Of a stretch of DNA of 64,000 nt, positions 46,488-57,254 are shown one piece after another. The stretch's first letter is position 1, and each line of letters starts with the position of its first letter. The position numbers and the translations under genes were made by a program. The notes below the pieces were generated by a model that was given only the letters and a program-made list of their open reading frames with translations, searched no databases and was not told where the DNA came from. Origin of the DNA: Phragmites australis (lineage: Eukaryota > Streptophyta > Magnoliopsida > Poales > Poaceae); NCBI RefSeq assembly GCF_958298935.1, contig NC_084939.1, positions 20,697,501 to 20,761,500 on the forward strand. The letters run 5' to 3'.

Positions 46488-47412
46488 TGCCATTACAAAT
46501 ATGCCTGTTTTGAAAAATACCATTACAAAAATACTCGTTTGAGGCACTCGCGGTGGCCGGCGACAATCGGAAGGTGGTCGGTGAAGGCCATACTACGACG
46601 CGGTGCACGCATGGGAACAAGGTGGAGGAGCATGACTTTTGGCTGGCCAAAGGAGCTAGAATGCGCAGCGCGTGAAGAGGAAGCTGGCCTAGGGGTCCTC
46701 AGACTAAGGACTTGACTCTGACCCAGCCGGCGACGTGCGGCCAGAGGCGCGGTGCTCGGCTCCCATGTAGAGCCACGCCAGCGCCGAGCCAAAGCTAAAT
46801 TGGTGCATGCAAAAGCATGCTAGAGGCGAGATGAAGCTCACAGTGGGCTCAGATTGGATGGAGAAGTGGGGATGCGGTGGCTCGACGATGAGGTGGCGGA
46901 AGACTTGGCTAGAGCCGGAGAAGATGAGGCCGACACACTCTAATCCAGATCGAACTTAACGGGGATCCGATGAGGGAAGTTCGGGGAAGCTTTGGCGACC
47001 TCCCTCCTTGACGACGGGGCCCTCCCGCTCCTTCTCCCCATCGCCGCCGCCGGCGGCCATGTCGCGAACTCGGATAGGCAGACCGCACACTTAACCTGCC
47101 CCAGCTTGGACTATGCCGACACCGACGCCTCCTTGAACCAGCACACAGTGGGGAACGTGGCGAGGACCGCGGGGTCTTGGAGGAGGATGTTAGCTTCTTG
47201 GAGGAGGAGGTGGTGGAGCCAGAGGGAGAAGTAGCCGAGGAGGTCGCGCAGGAGGTGGATGGCTAGGTTGAAGACGAGGGCATTTATGTCCAATACATGC
47301 AAAATGCGTATACTAGTGGCATGTTTCGAACCAACGCAAAATTGTAATGGCACCAGCTTGATATCTGCCTTTGTAGTGTCATTTTTTCAATTCTTGCAAA
47401 TTTGTAATGGCA
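46488..47412. mobile_element. TIR element with GC-rich cargo, about 925 bp
   Basis: The left arm begins TGCCATTACAAATATGCC and has TTGAAAAATACCATTAC. The right arm reads GTCATTTTTTCAATTC and ends AAATTTGTAATGGCA, an inverted pair of about 35-40 bases with mismatches. Each arm holds two copies of the CCATTACAA word. The interior (46540-47280) is GC-rich, unlike its flanks, and contains short gene-like frames. No transposase is present. Flanks do not show a clear 8-11-bp duplication, so the superfamily (a Pack-MULE-like carrier is possible) is uncertain. Confidence 0.5.
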
Positions 47413-49662
47413 CGCATCTAATTAGGATTTAATTGAATTTGGATATGGATTTGGATATGGTTTTGGCATCAATTCAAATAATTGTATTTGAATTATGATT
47501 TGGATTTGAAACTCGGACATTGGGAGAGGATTTGAATTCAATTTGGATTTGGGCTGAAAAGAACCTAATAAAAGATTTCAATTGAGAGACATTCAAATTC
47601 AAATCTCCACTCAAAGAATCATAAAAACAAATAAACTAAAATACATACGATTCAATTTATTGCAAGGATTAATTTATTCCTATTGTAACGAATAGTTAGA
47701 TCATAGCAACTGGTTACACAAATTGCCACAATGATTCATGTGGCAAGTAATAGAAAAAAACATTGCAATGGACTTATTCATGTTGCAACAAATAGTTAGT
47801 TCGTATAGTCTGCCTATATTGCCACATAGTTTTCCTGTTGGAACTATTAAAAAACATTGCATTCTGGATTGCCACGGATTGTTGGAGTGGCATGTGATGA
47901 AGGCGGCTTTCCAAGGTTGGCAGATGTTGGGCACATCTCACTTGGGCTCAAGGTCCCTCTTGGACTTGAAGCCTGTCCACTAGTAATATTTTTTTAAGGG
48001 TGACCAAGCACTAGGACTATCATGTTTCAATCTATTACTTATTTTTATTTTCTTAGCCCAAACCTATGTTCCAATAGGCTCAGCCCATCATCAATTTCAT
48101 AGTGGCCCTGCCACAATATCCCCACCCACTGACCGCGGATGCTTCACGCCCTGCCCCCCTGGCCACACGCGCGGCTGAACAAACCATGTTTTTTTATTTA
48201 AATATGTGACATTACAAGCAGGAACCTCAACTTGAATGTGCATAATTAGGGATAAAGGAATATCATCTATGGAATACCATGTATTCAATATATGCAATGA
48301 ATTGCCGTGGTGCAAAGTGTCATCGCATCTTATCTCAGTGCATTCTATAATATGGTTTCAATTGCACATAAAACGACTATCTATGTGCTTGTTATTATCC
48401 AGTAAATTGTGGAAAATATGGTTTATGGCTTAATAGTGTAGTTTATGGCTTAAATGTGTTTTCTGGCGTAATGGTGTGGTTAACGTCTTAACGGTGTGTG
48501 TTAGGCTCATGCATTTTGTTTGCATTTGTGTCATTGCATATGCATGCATAAGTAGAGAAAGGACGTGTTATTGCAATTAGTCATAACCTTGTACTGGTAT
48601 TATGGAGTTTACATATGAGCTTGAACGGTGTGGAATATTAACCTATGTAAAGAGCTCTTGGTGTTCATGGCATAACCATATTTTGTATCATTACAAGTCT
48701 AAAAAGTTGACGTTAATGGAGGTGTTGCGTGCATGGCGTCTGTTTACTCGATTCTTAAATCTAATAATCTATTGTATCTAGGGCATGATTGTTTCATGAT
48801 CATTTACGTGACGAGATTTATATCTCATCCCCTATTTCCCACTAGTTTGGATTCGCCGAGTTGTGCATGACGGGCGGGATTAGATGGACCACATACACAA
48901 CCACACACCATGCATTGGGGTGTTTTATTTCATTGTTCTAATCACGCAATTGTCAAAAGTCTTACTCTGTAGGTTAAACTTTTCCTAAATAAAATAAAGT
49001 GAGTGTCACTTGCATCGCAAGGCCCATGGTCGACCGAGGTGTTACATGCACCAACCACCAGATGTGGCCTTACCATGTGCCATGGTGACACAAACCAGCT
49101 ATACAAGGGACGATCACATGTTTAAACTTCTTACACGGGTACACTGTTTGTTTTTGCGAAGGGGTGACTTATATTGAAAAGGTAGCATAGTACATCCCTA
49201 TTTTACATTAAGGACCTTAAATGAATGTAAAATTTCAAAGAAGTCTACCAAGTCCAGTTCATCTTCTTCTTCGAACTAGAGCCAATTCCTCGCACCCAAC
49301 CAACAAGGGGCTCCAATTGGATTTGTCGCAGTATCCAGTGCCCCAGACCACCTCCCGTGACACATCTAAGCCACTTACTAAAGAGCATCGACCACCACCT
49401 TGTCTGAAGGAGTGGAGAATCAAATTTGGCACTGGCCCATTTGAAACACGAAAGAGGCCGCCCAGGGACACCAACCCTGGCACCACCACCCACGAAATCG
49501 CCGCAGCTGGAAGCCCAGAAGACATCATACTTGTACTTCACAAAGGTTTCGCCAGAGCGCGCCGAAGACAACGACCTTGCCGGAGATGACCTTGAGGAGC
49601 AAAAGTTGGCCTGCAGTTGTCATCAACAACTCCATCGGAGACCTAAACTACTTATAGACTGG
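47413..49662. other. mostly AT-rich intergenic sequence; one unassigned ORF region at 49221-49620
   Basis: 47413-49200 has no gene. It shows GGATTTGGATATGG-type repeats at 47420-47560 and TGGCTTAA...GTGT repeats at 48420-48510. At 49221-49620 both strands are open for about 90-120 codons (plus: NVKFQRSLPSPVHLLLRTR). Codons do not point to a known family. It may be a degraded exon, since GC content rises there and continues past the MITE at 49663. Confidence 0.35.
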
Positions 49663-49834
49663 CAGGGGCGGAGCTTCCTTGTGGCCAGAGGTGGCCATGC
49701 CCCCTGCTAGAAATTTTATTTAGAAAACTCTAATATTCATCAGCTACATACTAAAAAAACACCAAATTTAGTGTGTATTTGGATCTATCTCTTAGCTTGT
49801 CCCCCTTAACAATCTTCTTCAAGCTCCACCATTG
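49663..49834. mobile_element. hAT MITE, 172 bp
   Basis: The ends CAGGGGCGGAGCTTCC and AAGCTCCACCATTG form an imperfect inverted pair. The 8-bp flanks are TAGACTGG (49655-49662) and CAGACTGG (49835-49842), 7 of 8 identical. GGGGCGGAGC ends are typical of a common grass hAT MITE group (family knowledge). Confidence 0.8.
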
Positions 49835-50425
49835 CAGACTGGACCTACTATCCTATCTAGATGACCAACCATTGCGAGGCCAGTTCCCCTCGCCCTCCGG
49901 TGCCAGGGAGGCTGCCGTTGGAGAGGGGAACGGATGGATCTGGTGCCAGAATCGACCTTCGCTTGAGTTACCTCTCCTTTCGCCTCTCAGCACTATAGCA
50001 TGGGGATAAGGCAGGCCTCTTTCTGGTCTCGTAAAATTACACCGGTTGGTACAGTGTTAATTGGATAGGTATGCACAAACCTGATTTTGTGAAGGACTAC
50101 AGATCGCCCTCGCAGCCATGAACTTGCTGTCATTGTGCAACATATGGCCTTCGCTTCTTTCTCTAACCCCTTTCCGTTCTATCTGTTAGTTCGTGCTCTG
50201 TTCCCAATCTCCATCCTACAATATTCGTGATAACTTTCAATTTGGTTAAAAAAACATTCAATTGCAACACCATCAACTCCGAGTTCACAAACTTTTTAAA
50301 AGAATTCAAAACATTTCAACCCTTGTCTGAATAACTTTCTATTCAAAAAACTTCAAACTGGATTCAGACATACATTAGGGTAACAGTGCGGGGTGCGTCA
50401 CCCTCCGGCGGTTGCTTTCTCCATA

Positions 50426-51806
50426 TACTATTATAGAAAATATCATCACTGTCGGTTCAAAAACGATATCACTACTGGTTTTGAAACTAGCAATGATACT
50501 CGGTAGTATCACTGTCGATTTTGGAATTGATGGTAATAGAATTATCACTGTCAGTTTGTGTTAAAAATCGGCAGTGATATTAAGTCCCAAATCAGATGTT
50601 TTTGGGATCAATTTTTTTCACTCGACGAACAAACCAGTGCGGCCCCCTGCGGCTTTTGTGACTTGCCACGAACCCCTACGGCTTTTGTGAGAGTTAAACC
50701 GCGAATATAGCAATTTACGCGTCCGAGCAATTTGTGGTAGTCGAACCCGCGACATCACCCCTCGCACGACGCCTCCATACCATCTCACCTCACAGTTTTA
50801 GCTGATGGCTATGTGGGTAATTTATTCTTTTACTACTCCTCCACAAATGTTTGAATGATTATTTGGGTATTTGATTGCTTCAAATGAAAATATTGTCAAC
50901 TACAAAGTTATACATCGCATTTTGATCTACAATTTTCATATAAAGTTTGTCTCCATCTGTCTACGTATGAAAAAGTTTATCTTCAATCTGCAAACTGTTT
51001 CGTAAAACAGCCATAACTATTGCATACAGAGTCCGATTTTGACGTTCAACCTCTATTTTCGAAGCTAACAAGGAAGCACATCTGAAAAAAATACTTGTAT
51101 TTACACCGGTACCTTTTTTGACCTAAAAAAGGCTCAGAAGACTGTCAACAAAACATGTGGAGTTTTTGTCAGAAACTTATCTTCTCCAATTTGCCTAAAA
51201 TCTTTTTGAGACATAGTGCTATATCTGAAAGTCAGTGCTGCATAGATATTTCATCAATCTGAGTTACCAAACTCGTGATAAAAATATTTCAACTTACGGT
51301 TTTCAACTTTGTGACTCTGTGTGTGACTTTTTGAATCATTCCTACTTTGTAGTCCAGTGCGTGGTTTTCCTTGGATAGTCTTTTGATGATTATTTGGGTA
51401 TCTATATTTCTTCAAATAAAAATGTTATCAACTACAAAGTTCTAGATCTTATCAAAAACTATAATTTTTATATAAAGTTTGTCTTCATCCAATTCCATAT
51501 AAAAAATTATGAATTTTTGAAGATAAATTGTATTTTATTATCACTGTTGGTTAATATTACAAATTAGCAGTGATAATGTCTCTATTATCACTGCCGGTTC
51601 ATAGCTAGAACCAACAGTGATAATCAAATATTACTGCCGATTCATTATATGAACTAGTAGTGATATTTGATTATCACTGTCAATTTAATTATATGAACCA
51701 TAAATTATTAATATCAGTTTTTTTAAGAACCGATAGTATACTTTATCACTGTCGGTTATTTTTAACCGACAATAAAAATGAGCACGGATAATTTTTTGTA
51801 GTAGTA
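50426..51806. mobile_element. non-autonomous CACTA element, about 1.4 kb
   Basis: The left end TACTATTATAGAAAATATC (first base T for C) and right end ATTTTTTGTAGTAGTA are degenerate CACTA termini. Subterminal TATCACTGTCGGTT and ATCACTGCCGGTTC copies are dense at both ends. The middle has AAAATGTTATCAACTACAAA and TATAAAGTTTGTCTTCATC, shared with the element at 15210-16423. There is no transposase ORF. Confidence 0.75.
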
Positions 51807-52589
51807 TTGACACGTGTAGATCTCTCTGGGGCAACTCGCTGCTCCCTGGCACGGTGCAGGGCTCACTCCGGTGCGACACAAGAAGCATCTAGGTCACGGT
51901 CCGTGCAGCGCAAAGCAGGCAGGCAGCCAGCGGTGACTCCTTCCACTGAGATGGGCGTGCAAAGCGCACCGTCGGTGAACGGCATCGCATCCGTAGCTGC
52001 ATGTGGCGCAGCAGAGGCGGTCAGAACAGCTTAGGAGATCAGACATCCAGCCTCAAAAAGAGAGAGGAAGATGGGAGAGAGAGCTGCATGGTGGAGGAGA
52101 GGAGAGAGACACAGCACAGCGATTCAACGGGTGCCACGGGGATAAGGATGCTGTGGACTTTTATCATTCCACGTGTCAACAGGGGAGCATGACCACGTGT
52201 AACACCTCATGGTCCTTACTAGCTTAGGCCTACTGAACACCGGATAAACAACATATGCACACAAACTCGCTTATGTTTTCAAGATGTATGTGTTGTATCA
52301 TGAAAAAGGGTTAACGCGGAGTTGCTAGTATGGACTCAAGTAGCCTTATATGTATGTGTTGCTCACTCGAAACTCACAAGATGAGACTAAACTTCAAACT
52401 GAGACAGGATGTCACACCGCGCGTTACCTTCTAGACCTGGGTGAGAACTGATGTTGAACATGGGTTAACAAAAGCATTATTTGATACCTAGAGGAGGAAG
52501 GGCGGGCCTAGAAGAAAGAATCATTGGGTTGGGTTGTGTTGTGCCAAGTTTGGCCTTCCGTAGCTTTATACAAGAACCTTTATTTTAAT
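51807..52589. other. no gene recognised
   Basis: Short frames only. Two CACGTG G-box words occur near 52170 and 52193 (CCACGTGTCAAC and CCACGTGTAAC). Without a linked gene their meaning is unclear. Confidence 0.35.
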
Positions 52590-53045
52590 TAATGGCTTGT
52601 TGCGGAATGAAAAGATCTACACATGATAATTGAGGGCATCAATCCTCTTGCAACGGTGAACTTATCTCTTTCGTTTAAGAAATCAGTAACAACTGCTCCA
52701 CAAACTAATAAATGTGAATTTATATATTTCACCTCGACAGACATGGATTGAATGAGTGAGGGCTCTACGAAACAAATCTGAACTATCTTATACGGAGTTC
52801 TACACATAAACACACGTTGGAACCCTACATAATTCTATTCCCATAAATGGTAGCATATCGTTCCCCATACATAGGAGTATCCATCTTTTGCTATACCTGA
52901 TCAGGGATTTTGAGCATCCCAAGCATTAAACTCTCATAAAATATTGGATGCTTCCCCTTTCCTATATATGAAGATCACATATGATGGATTTGTGGATAGA
53001 ACATAAAGTTTGAACTCTTGTTCCTTCACTCCAGTCCACATTAAG
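52590..53045 (+). promoter_or_regulatory. conserved upstream module of six-Cys peptide gene 4
   Basis: It aligns with the region before gene 2: GAGGGCATCAATCCTC, CTCCACAAACTAATAA, GATTGAATGAGTGAGG, CCCCATACATAGGAGTATC, CTTTTGCTATACCTGA. The TATA run TATATAT is at 52963-52969, about 80 bp before the ATG. Confidence 0.65.
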
Positions 53046-53482
53046 ATGCCTGCGAAAGTAGCAGTTCTCCTCCTCCTAGTGTTTGTAATAGTTTCTCCCC
53101 ACCAAGTGATTGGTGATTGTACTGAAAAACAGAAGAAGGCCATCCTTAGGGAATGCAAAGAATACATCAAGCCTGGATATCCCCTTATACTGCCATCGTA
53201 CCAGAGTACATGTTGTAAGAAGGTTAGAAAGGTGCCGGAGAGGAACATGCAATGCATCATTGATCTACTTACAGATGCAGAGAAGACGGAACACAGCGCA
53301 AGAAAGATCAAACGTCTTGAAGAACTCTGCGAAAATCCTGATGCTACTCTTTCCCCTCCCCATCTTCATCAGGTAAAAATCGTTAATCGCTGATCCATTC
53401 CATACCACATCAAAATATGCAAGTGCTGATATGCTAAGAAAATATCAATTAATCATGTTTGCCCTGCCAGGTCATGGAATAG
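53046..53482 (+). CDS. small secreted six-cysteine peptide, gene 4 (intact, two exons)
   Basis: Exon 1 is 53046-53372 and exon 2 is 53471-53482. The 98-bp intron GTAAAA...CTGCCAG joins in phase 0. The product is about 112 aa. The ATG at 53046 is preferred because it starts the hydrophobic leader (MPAKVAVLLLLVFVIVS) directly. Cys residues lie at about 25, 37, 56, 57, 70 and 95, with the same spacing as gene 2. The mature part is rich in Lys and Glu (KKVRKVPERNMQC, DAEKTEHSARKIKRLEEL). The terminal exon adds V-M-E and stop. AATAAA is at 53534-53539. It is likely secreted with three disulfides. A prolamin-like (ECA1/EC1-type) assignment is plausible but unproven; a lipid-transfer/inhibitor-like fold is an alternative. 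Confidence 0.78.
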
Positions 53483-53665
53483 AGGGACGGCTCTCATCGC
53501 TGATGGAGTACGAAAGAAGATACAACCCTAGTTAATAAAATCGACCAAAGCATCATCATTGTGATATGTATCTTTGATTAAGAAAAAAAATATACAATAA
53601 AGATTTCCAGTGCCTTTTTTATTACTCTTGGGAGTGTGCTTCTCCACTATGGACGCGCAACACCT

Positions 53666-53692
53666 GTATGTATGTATATATGTATGTATGTA

Positions 53693-53735
<43 letters not shown>
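53666..53735. repeat. TATG/TG/TA microsatellite
   Basis: A compound tract of GTATG units, then (TG)n, then (TA)n, about 70 bp, lies downstream of gene 4. Confidence 0.95.
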
Positions 53736-53737
<2 letters not shown>

Positions 53738-53790
53738 GGTTTGACCGCACACGCTTGTTTAGAGTGAAATCACTTGTTTTATTGATATAT

Positions 53791-54868
53791 ATATAGTAGT
53801 GTTATATACACCCCACCCGGCCCAGCCCACCCGTGCCGTACAAGTCTACCGGCACAGCCGCCCATGTGCAGCAGAGCGCGCCATGTGTCCCCGTAGCCAC
53901 ACACGTGCGCTCGTGCCAACGTGCGCCACATGGCGCGCCAGCCGCGCCTCATTCCCCCCAAGCTCGCGTGCCAGCGTGTGCCACGTGGAGCGCCTGCCCA
54001 CCCAGGGCGCCTACTCCCGCGCCATGTGCCTGGGTATGGAATAGTTGTTCTAGTACGTCCAGTATTTTAGTATTCAGTAATTCCAAGTCCACAGTACTAA
54101 CACTACTGAATAAACTACTGATACTACTAACAACTACTAACACTATTGACACAAACTACTGAACAATTTTACTATAACTTAGAATTACTGAATATTAAAC
54201 TACTAACGACTACTAATATTACTAAATATTTTTTCTATAACTTGAAACTACTGAACAACTACTGACATAACTACGAAACAAAACTACTAACAACTATTGA
54301 AGTATTCAAATCACAGTAAAATTTCACTAATGAGAACTACTGGACTACTAAACTACTGAGTACTACTAGACTACTATACTACTGAGTACTATTAGACTAC
54401 TAAACTACTAAGTACTATTGGATTACTAAACTACTGAACACTACTGAGCACTATAAGACTGGTACTGAACTATTGAACGCTATTGGACTACTAAATTATT
54501 GGATGAGCGGGGAGCGAATGGACGTGTGGCGCATGCGCGGGCAAGCGAGCGCGGGTGTGGGGACACGTGGTGCGCAAGCGATGAGAGTGGGCACGGGCGC
54601 AGGGACACATGGTGCGTGGGCGACACGAGTGAGCGTGGGGTCAGCGTGTAGGCTGCGGGCACAGGTAGCGGCATGTGGACGCACATTGGCATGTGCGATT
54701 GCGTGTGGGGTCAGTGCGCGGTGCGCAGGGACAGGTGGCAGCACGTGGGCGCATGCGGCATGCACGGCCGCATGCGGGCGCTCGAGGCCTGCGGGTTAGG
54801 GTAGGATGTGTTGGGCTCGATGGTGTAGAATACATTCTACACACTAGGTGTAGTATAGCACTTATATA
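53791..54868. mobile_element. TIR-bounded element with GC-rich arms and CTACTGA core
   Basis: The left end ATATAGTAGTGTTATATACACC and the right end GGTGTAGTATAGCACTTATATA form an imperfect inverted pair. GC-rich arms (53810-54040 and 54500-54800) are roughly complementary in composition (CCAC/CGTG words) and flank an AT-rich core. From 54050 to 54480 the core is made of degenerate ACTACTGA and ACTACTAA words. A palindrome TGTAGAATACATTCTACA lies at 54824-54841. No transposase is present. TA-rich flanks hide any target duplication. The long ORFs in the arms are low-complexity and not genes. Confidence 0.5.
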
Positions 54869-55057
54869 TATGTATGTATATATGTATGTATGTATATATG
54901 TATGTATGTATATATGTATGTATGTATATATGTACATATATATGTATATATACATAGATCTATTTATAGCTATAGGGCTACACTATAGCTATTTATACGT
55001 ATATATATACACATAATATATACATATATGTATATATATGTGTATGTGTATGTGTAT
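54862..55057. repeat. TATATGTATG microsatellite region
   Basis: Repeated TATATGTATGTATG units run to about 54955, with a second cluster at 55005-55057. The frames reading YIYIYM and similar are products of this repeat. Confidence 0.9.
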
Positions 55058-56632
55058 AGGGCTACGATATTTAACGCAGTGTGCTTTAAATAATATTTCA
55101 TGTGCCGGCGCTCGGACTAGTTGGAGTGATCGAAAATATATGTTACAAATCAAAAAAACTTGTATCGGAGTGACTGAAAGATATATGTTTCCGTGATCAG
55201 CGAAAATACATGTTCTCGCAAATGGAAAATATATGTTTTGTGACCGGAAAATTGGCTTGACATGATCCAAAATTCACTATTCAATGACCGAAAACAAGCA
55301 TTGTACAATTGAAAAATACTTTGATTTATTTGACAACATCACCATATATGGAGTATAGAGGAATAATAGCCTGCGAGATTTTCTCTCTAAACAAGGAAAC
55401 AAATCACGTAATCAGTAAATAATCTTCAGCTAATCAAGGCAAGGGATAGCAGCCTACGAGATTTCCTCTCTAAATAAGGAAACTAATTGCATAATTCGGG
55501 AAACAATCTTCGGGTAATCAAGGAAAGAAAAATAGGTAAAATGATTAAATAACTATATATGTGATGCTTTCCTCATGATGTTTATTATTTTATTGAGGTG
55601 GTTGTATATGTGATGTGTGAAATCATTTATTTTATTATTTTAATCTCGTGAAATCACTTGTTTTATTGGTATTTGCATTTTTAATTTTCAATTTCATCTT
55701 AGATTATTTTCCTTGACAACTATTTCATCTTTTTTCAGTTCTGGTGATTATGTTTTCTAATTGAGTAAAAGACGACTTTCATGTTCAACAGAAATATTTT
55801 ATCATTTCTTGATACTTTTCCGGTGCTGGTCTGGCCTGGCCTGCTCTGAAGCGCTGGCTCGACGGCGCAATCGGCGGCGGACAGAGATGCCGGCCGCCGC
55901 GAAGCGAGGCCTCTCGTGGTGGCAGGTAATTCTTTCCTGATTTTTTCCTATACTCTGTCCGTTGTCAATCACCCCGTTTTTCAGATGTGCAAATAACCTG
56001 GTACACGTAGAAAAGGAATGGGGGATCTTTGCTTAGTGTAATCAGAAGTATGCCCGAAACTAAACTGCGCCAAGACATCAGCTGCAATGATTGAAGGAAC
56101 AAAAAACCGCATTAAGCCTCAATTGTAAGACGAAAACCGCATCAGCATTCGTATTTTTGTAACATAATTTGAAGAATACGAGCACCGCTTGCCCACTCTT
56201 GCATCTGTCGTCCTCACTTCATGCTTGTGAAAGGCCTCACCTGACATGGGCATGGTCATGCTGAATGGGCCACCATCACATCAACCAATCTGTGTGCTGT
56301 CAAATTGAACACTGAATTTGTCAAGCAGTTAATTCACTCAAACTGTTTAAATAGCATCAACACAACCAATTAGTAATTCATTGAAATCGCTTTCAAGGCC
56401 AATAGAACAACTCATTCATATGGCACCAACCAGTGGCTTCAGTGGCAGCATGCATGCTGCCCGTTGCCTTGTACAATGCCAATCAATTGATCCACTGAAA
56501 TTGATTTCAGTGCCAAGAAATCAGTTCATTTTTATGGCTTGGTATAATGGCTTTAACTAGTACCATTTTTCTTGTGTTATGAAACCATAGATGGAGACAT
56601 GATGGAGCTTGAGTTAATGCCCCTAGCAGTGC
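55058..56632. other. intergenic, with an 83-bp tandem duplication at 55368-55530
   Basis: Two copies of a unit starting AGCCTGCGAGATTTTCTC (55368) and AGCCTACGAGATTTCCTC (55451) lie 83 bases apart, with about 80% identity. A GC-rich island at 55825-55930 contains an ATG at 55887 and a GTAATT donor at 55926 after thirteen codons (MPAAAKRGLSWWQ). Repeated ATTGAAATCG/ACTGAAATTG blocks lie at 56360-56540. No complete gene is seen. Confidence 0.45.
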
Positions 56633-57208
56633 TGTCGAATATCTAGCTATAGTGTATATACGCATAAGGAGTATATCACACATAGACAGGATATGTATAA
56701 TATCAGGTAGCTCTAGATATCACAGAACCAAATTAGCGGTACCTGATACACTCCGAAGAAAGTACATATCAGGAAGGTTTAGATTGGTTACCCAACCCGA
56801 TACGATCAGTATTCGAAACGGATTTATCTACTTGAACGTCAAGGAAGACAACTCCCTATCGACAACGGCTGGATAGGATTCGGTATCTCACCCCTATATA
56901 AGACGAAAAGGCTAGGGGAGAGAGAGAGAACTCAAGGCAAGCATCAAGTTCCTAGCAGAGAAGATATTCGGCTACTTTAGCCTTAGGTTAGATTAGATCT
57001 GATCTACTCTCTATAATAGTTTTTTAGTCATAATGCTTGTACTCGAGATCATCAATATACGACAATAACACTCCTACAGGACGTAGGGTATTACTCCAAT
57101 CGGAGGCCCGAACATGTATACATCAATTGTCTTGTCTCATGATTAATCCCTGCACTTGAAGGTACCCAGTTAATTTACTGACATATTGTCAGGAACTAAT
57201 CTTCGACA
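56633..57208 (+). repeat. 5' LTR of element E (Tat type), 576 bp
   Basis: It starts TGTCGAATATC and ends CTTCGACA, a perfect TGTCGA/TCGACA terminal pair. Purine-rich leader text (GGGGAGAGAGAGAGAACTC) near 56915 and a likely TATA (CCCTATATAAGACG) near 56893 mark the transcription start region. The 3' LTR is beyond the window. Confidence 0.85.
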
Positions 57209-57229
57209 GTTGGCGCGCCAGGTAGGGGT
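57209..57229 (+). other. primer binding site of element E
   Basis: TTGGCGCGCCAGGTAGGGG directly follows the LTR. A TGGCGC-type PBS is usual in Tat elements. Confidence 0.75.
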
Positions 57230-57254
57230 CTTCTTCTGTTTTGTAGGATTAATC

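Noticed and set aside
49245..49571. Minus-strand 108-codon frame as a gene
   Set aside because: Both strands are open over the same GC-rich stretch and neither shows a domain, so no gene is called.
52160..52205. Two CACGTG words as a regulatory module
   Set aside because: The nearest gene starts about 850 bp away and the related loci do not show these words in their upstream modules.
53803..54799. Several frames with HVC, ATRA and GAQ repeats
   Set aside because: Low-complexity products of GC-rich arms in the TIR element, open in several frames at once.
54641..55016. YIYIYM-type ORFs
   Set aside because: Translations of the TATATGTATG microsatellite.
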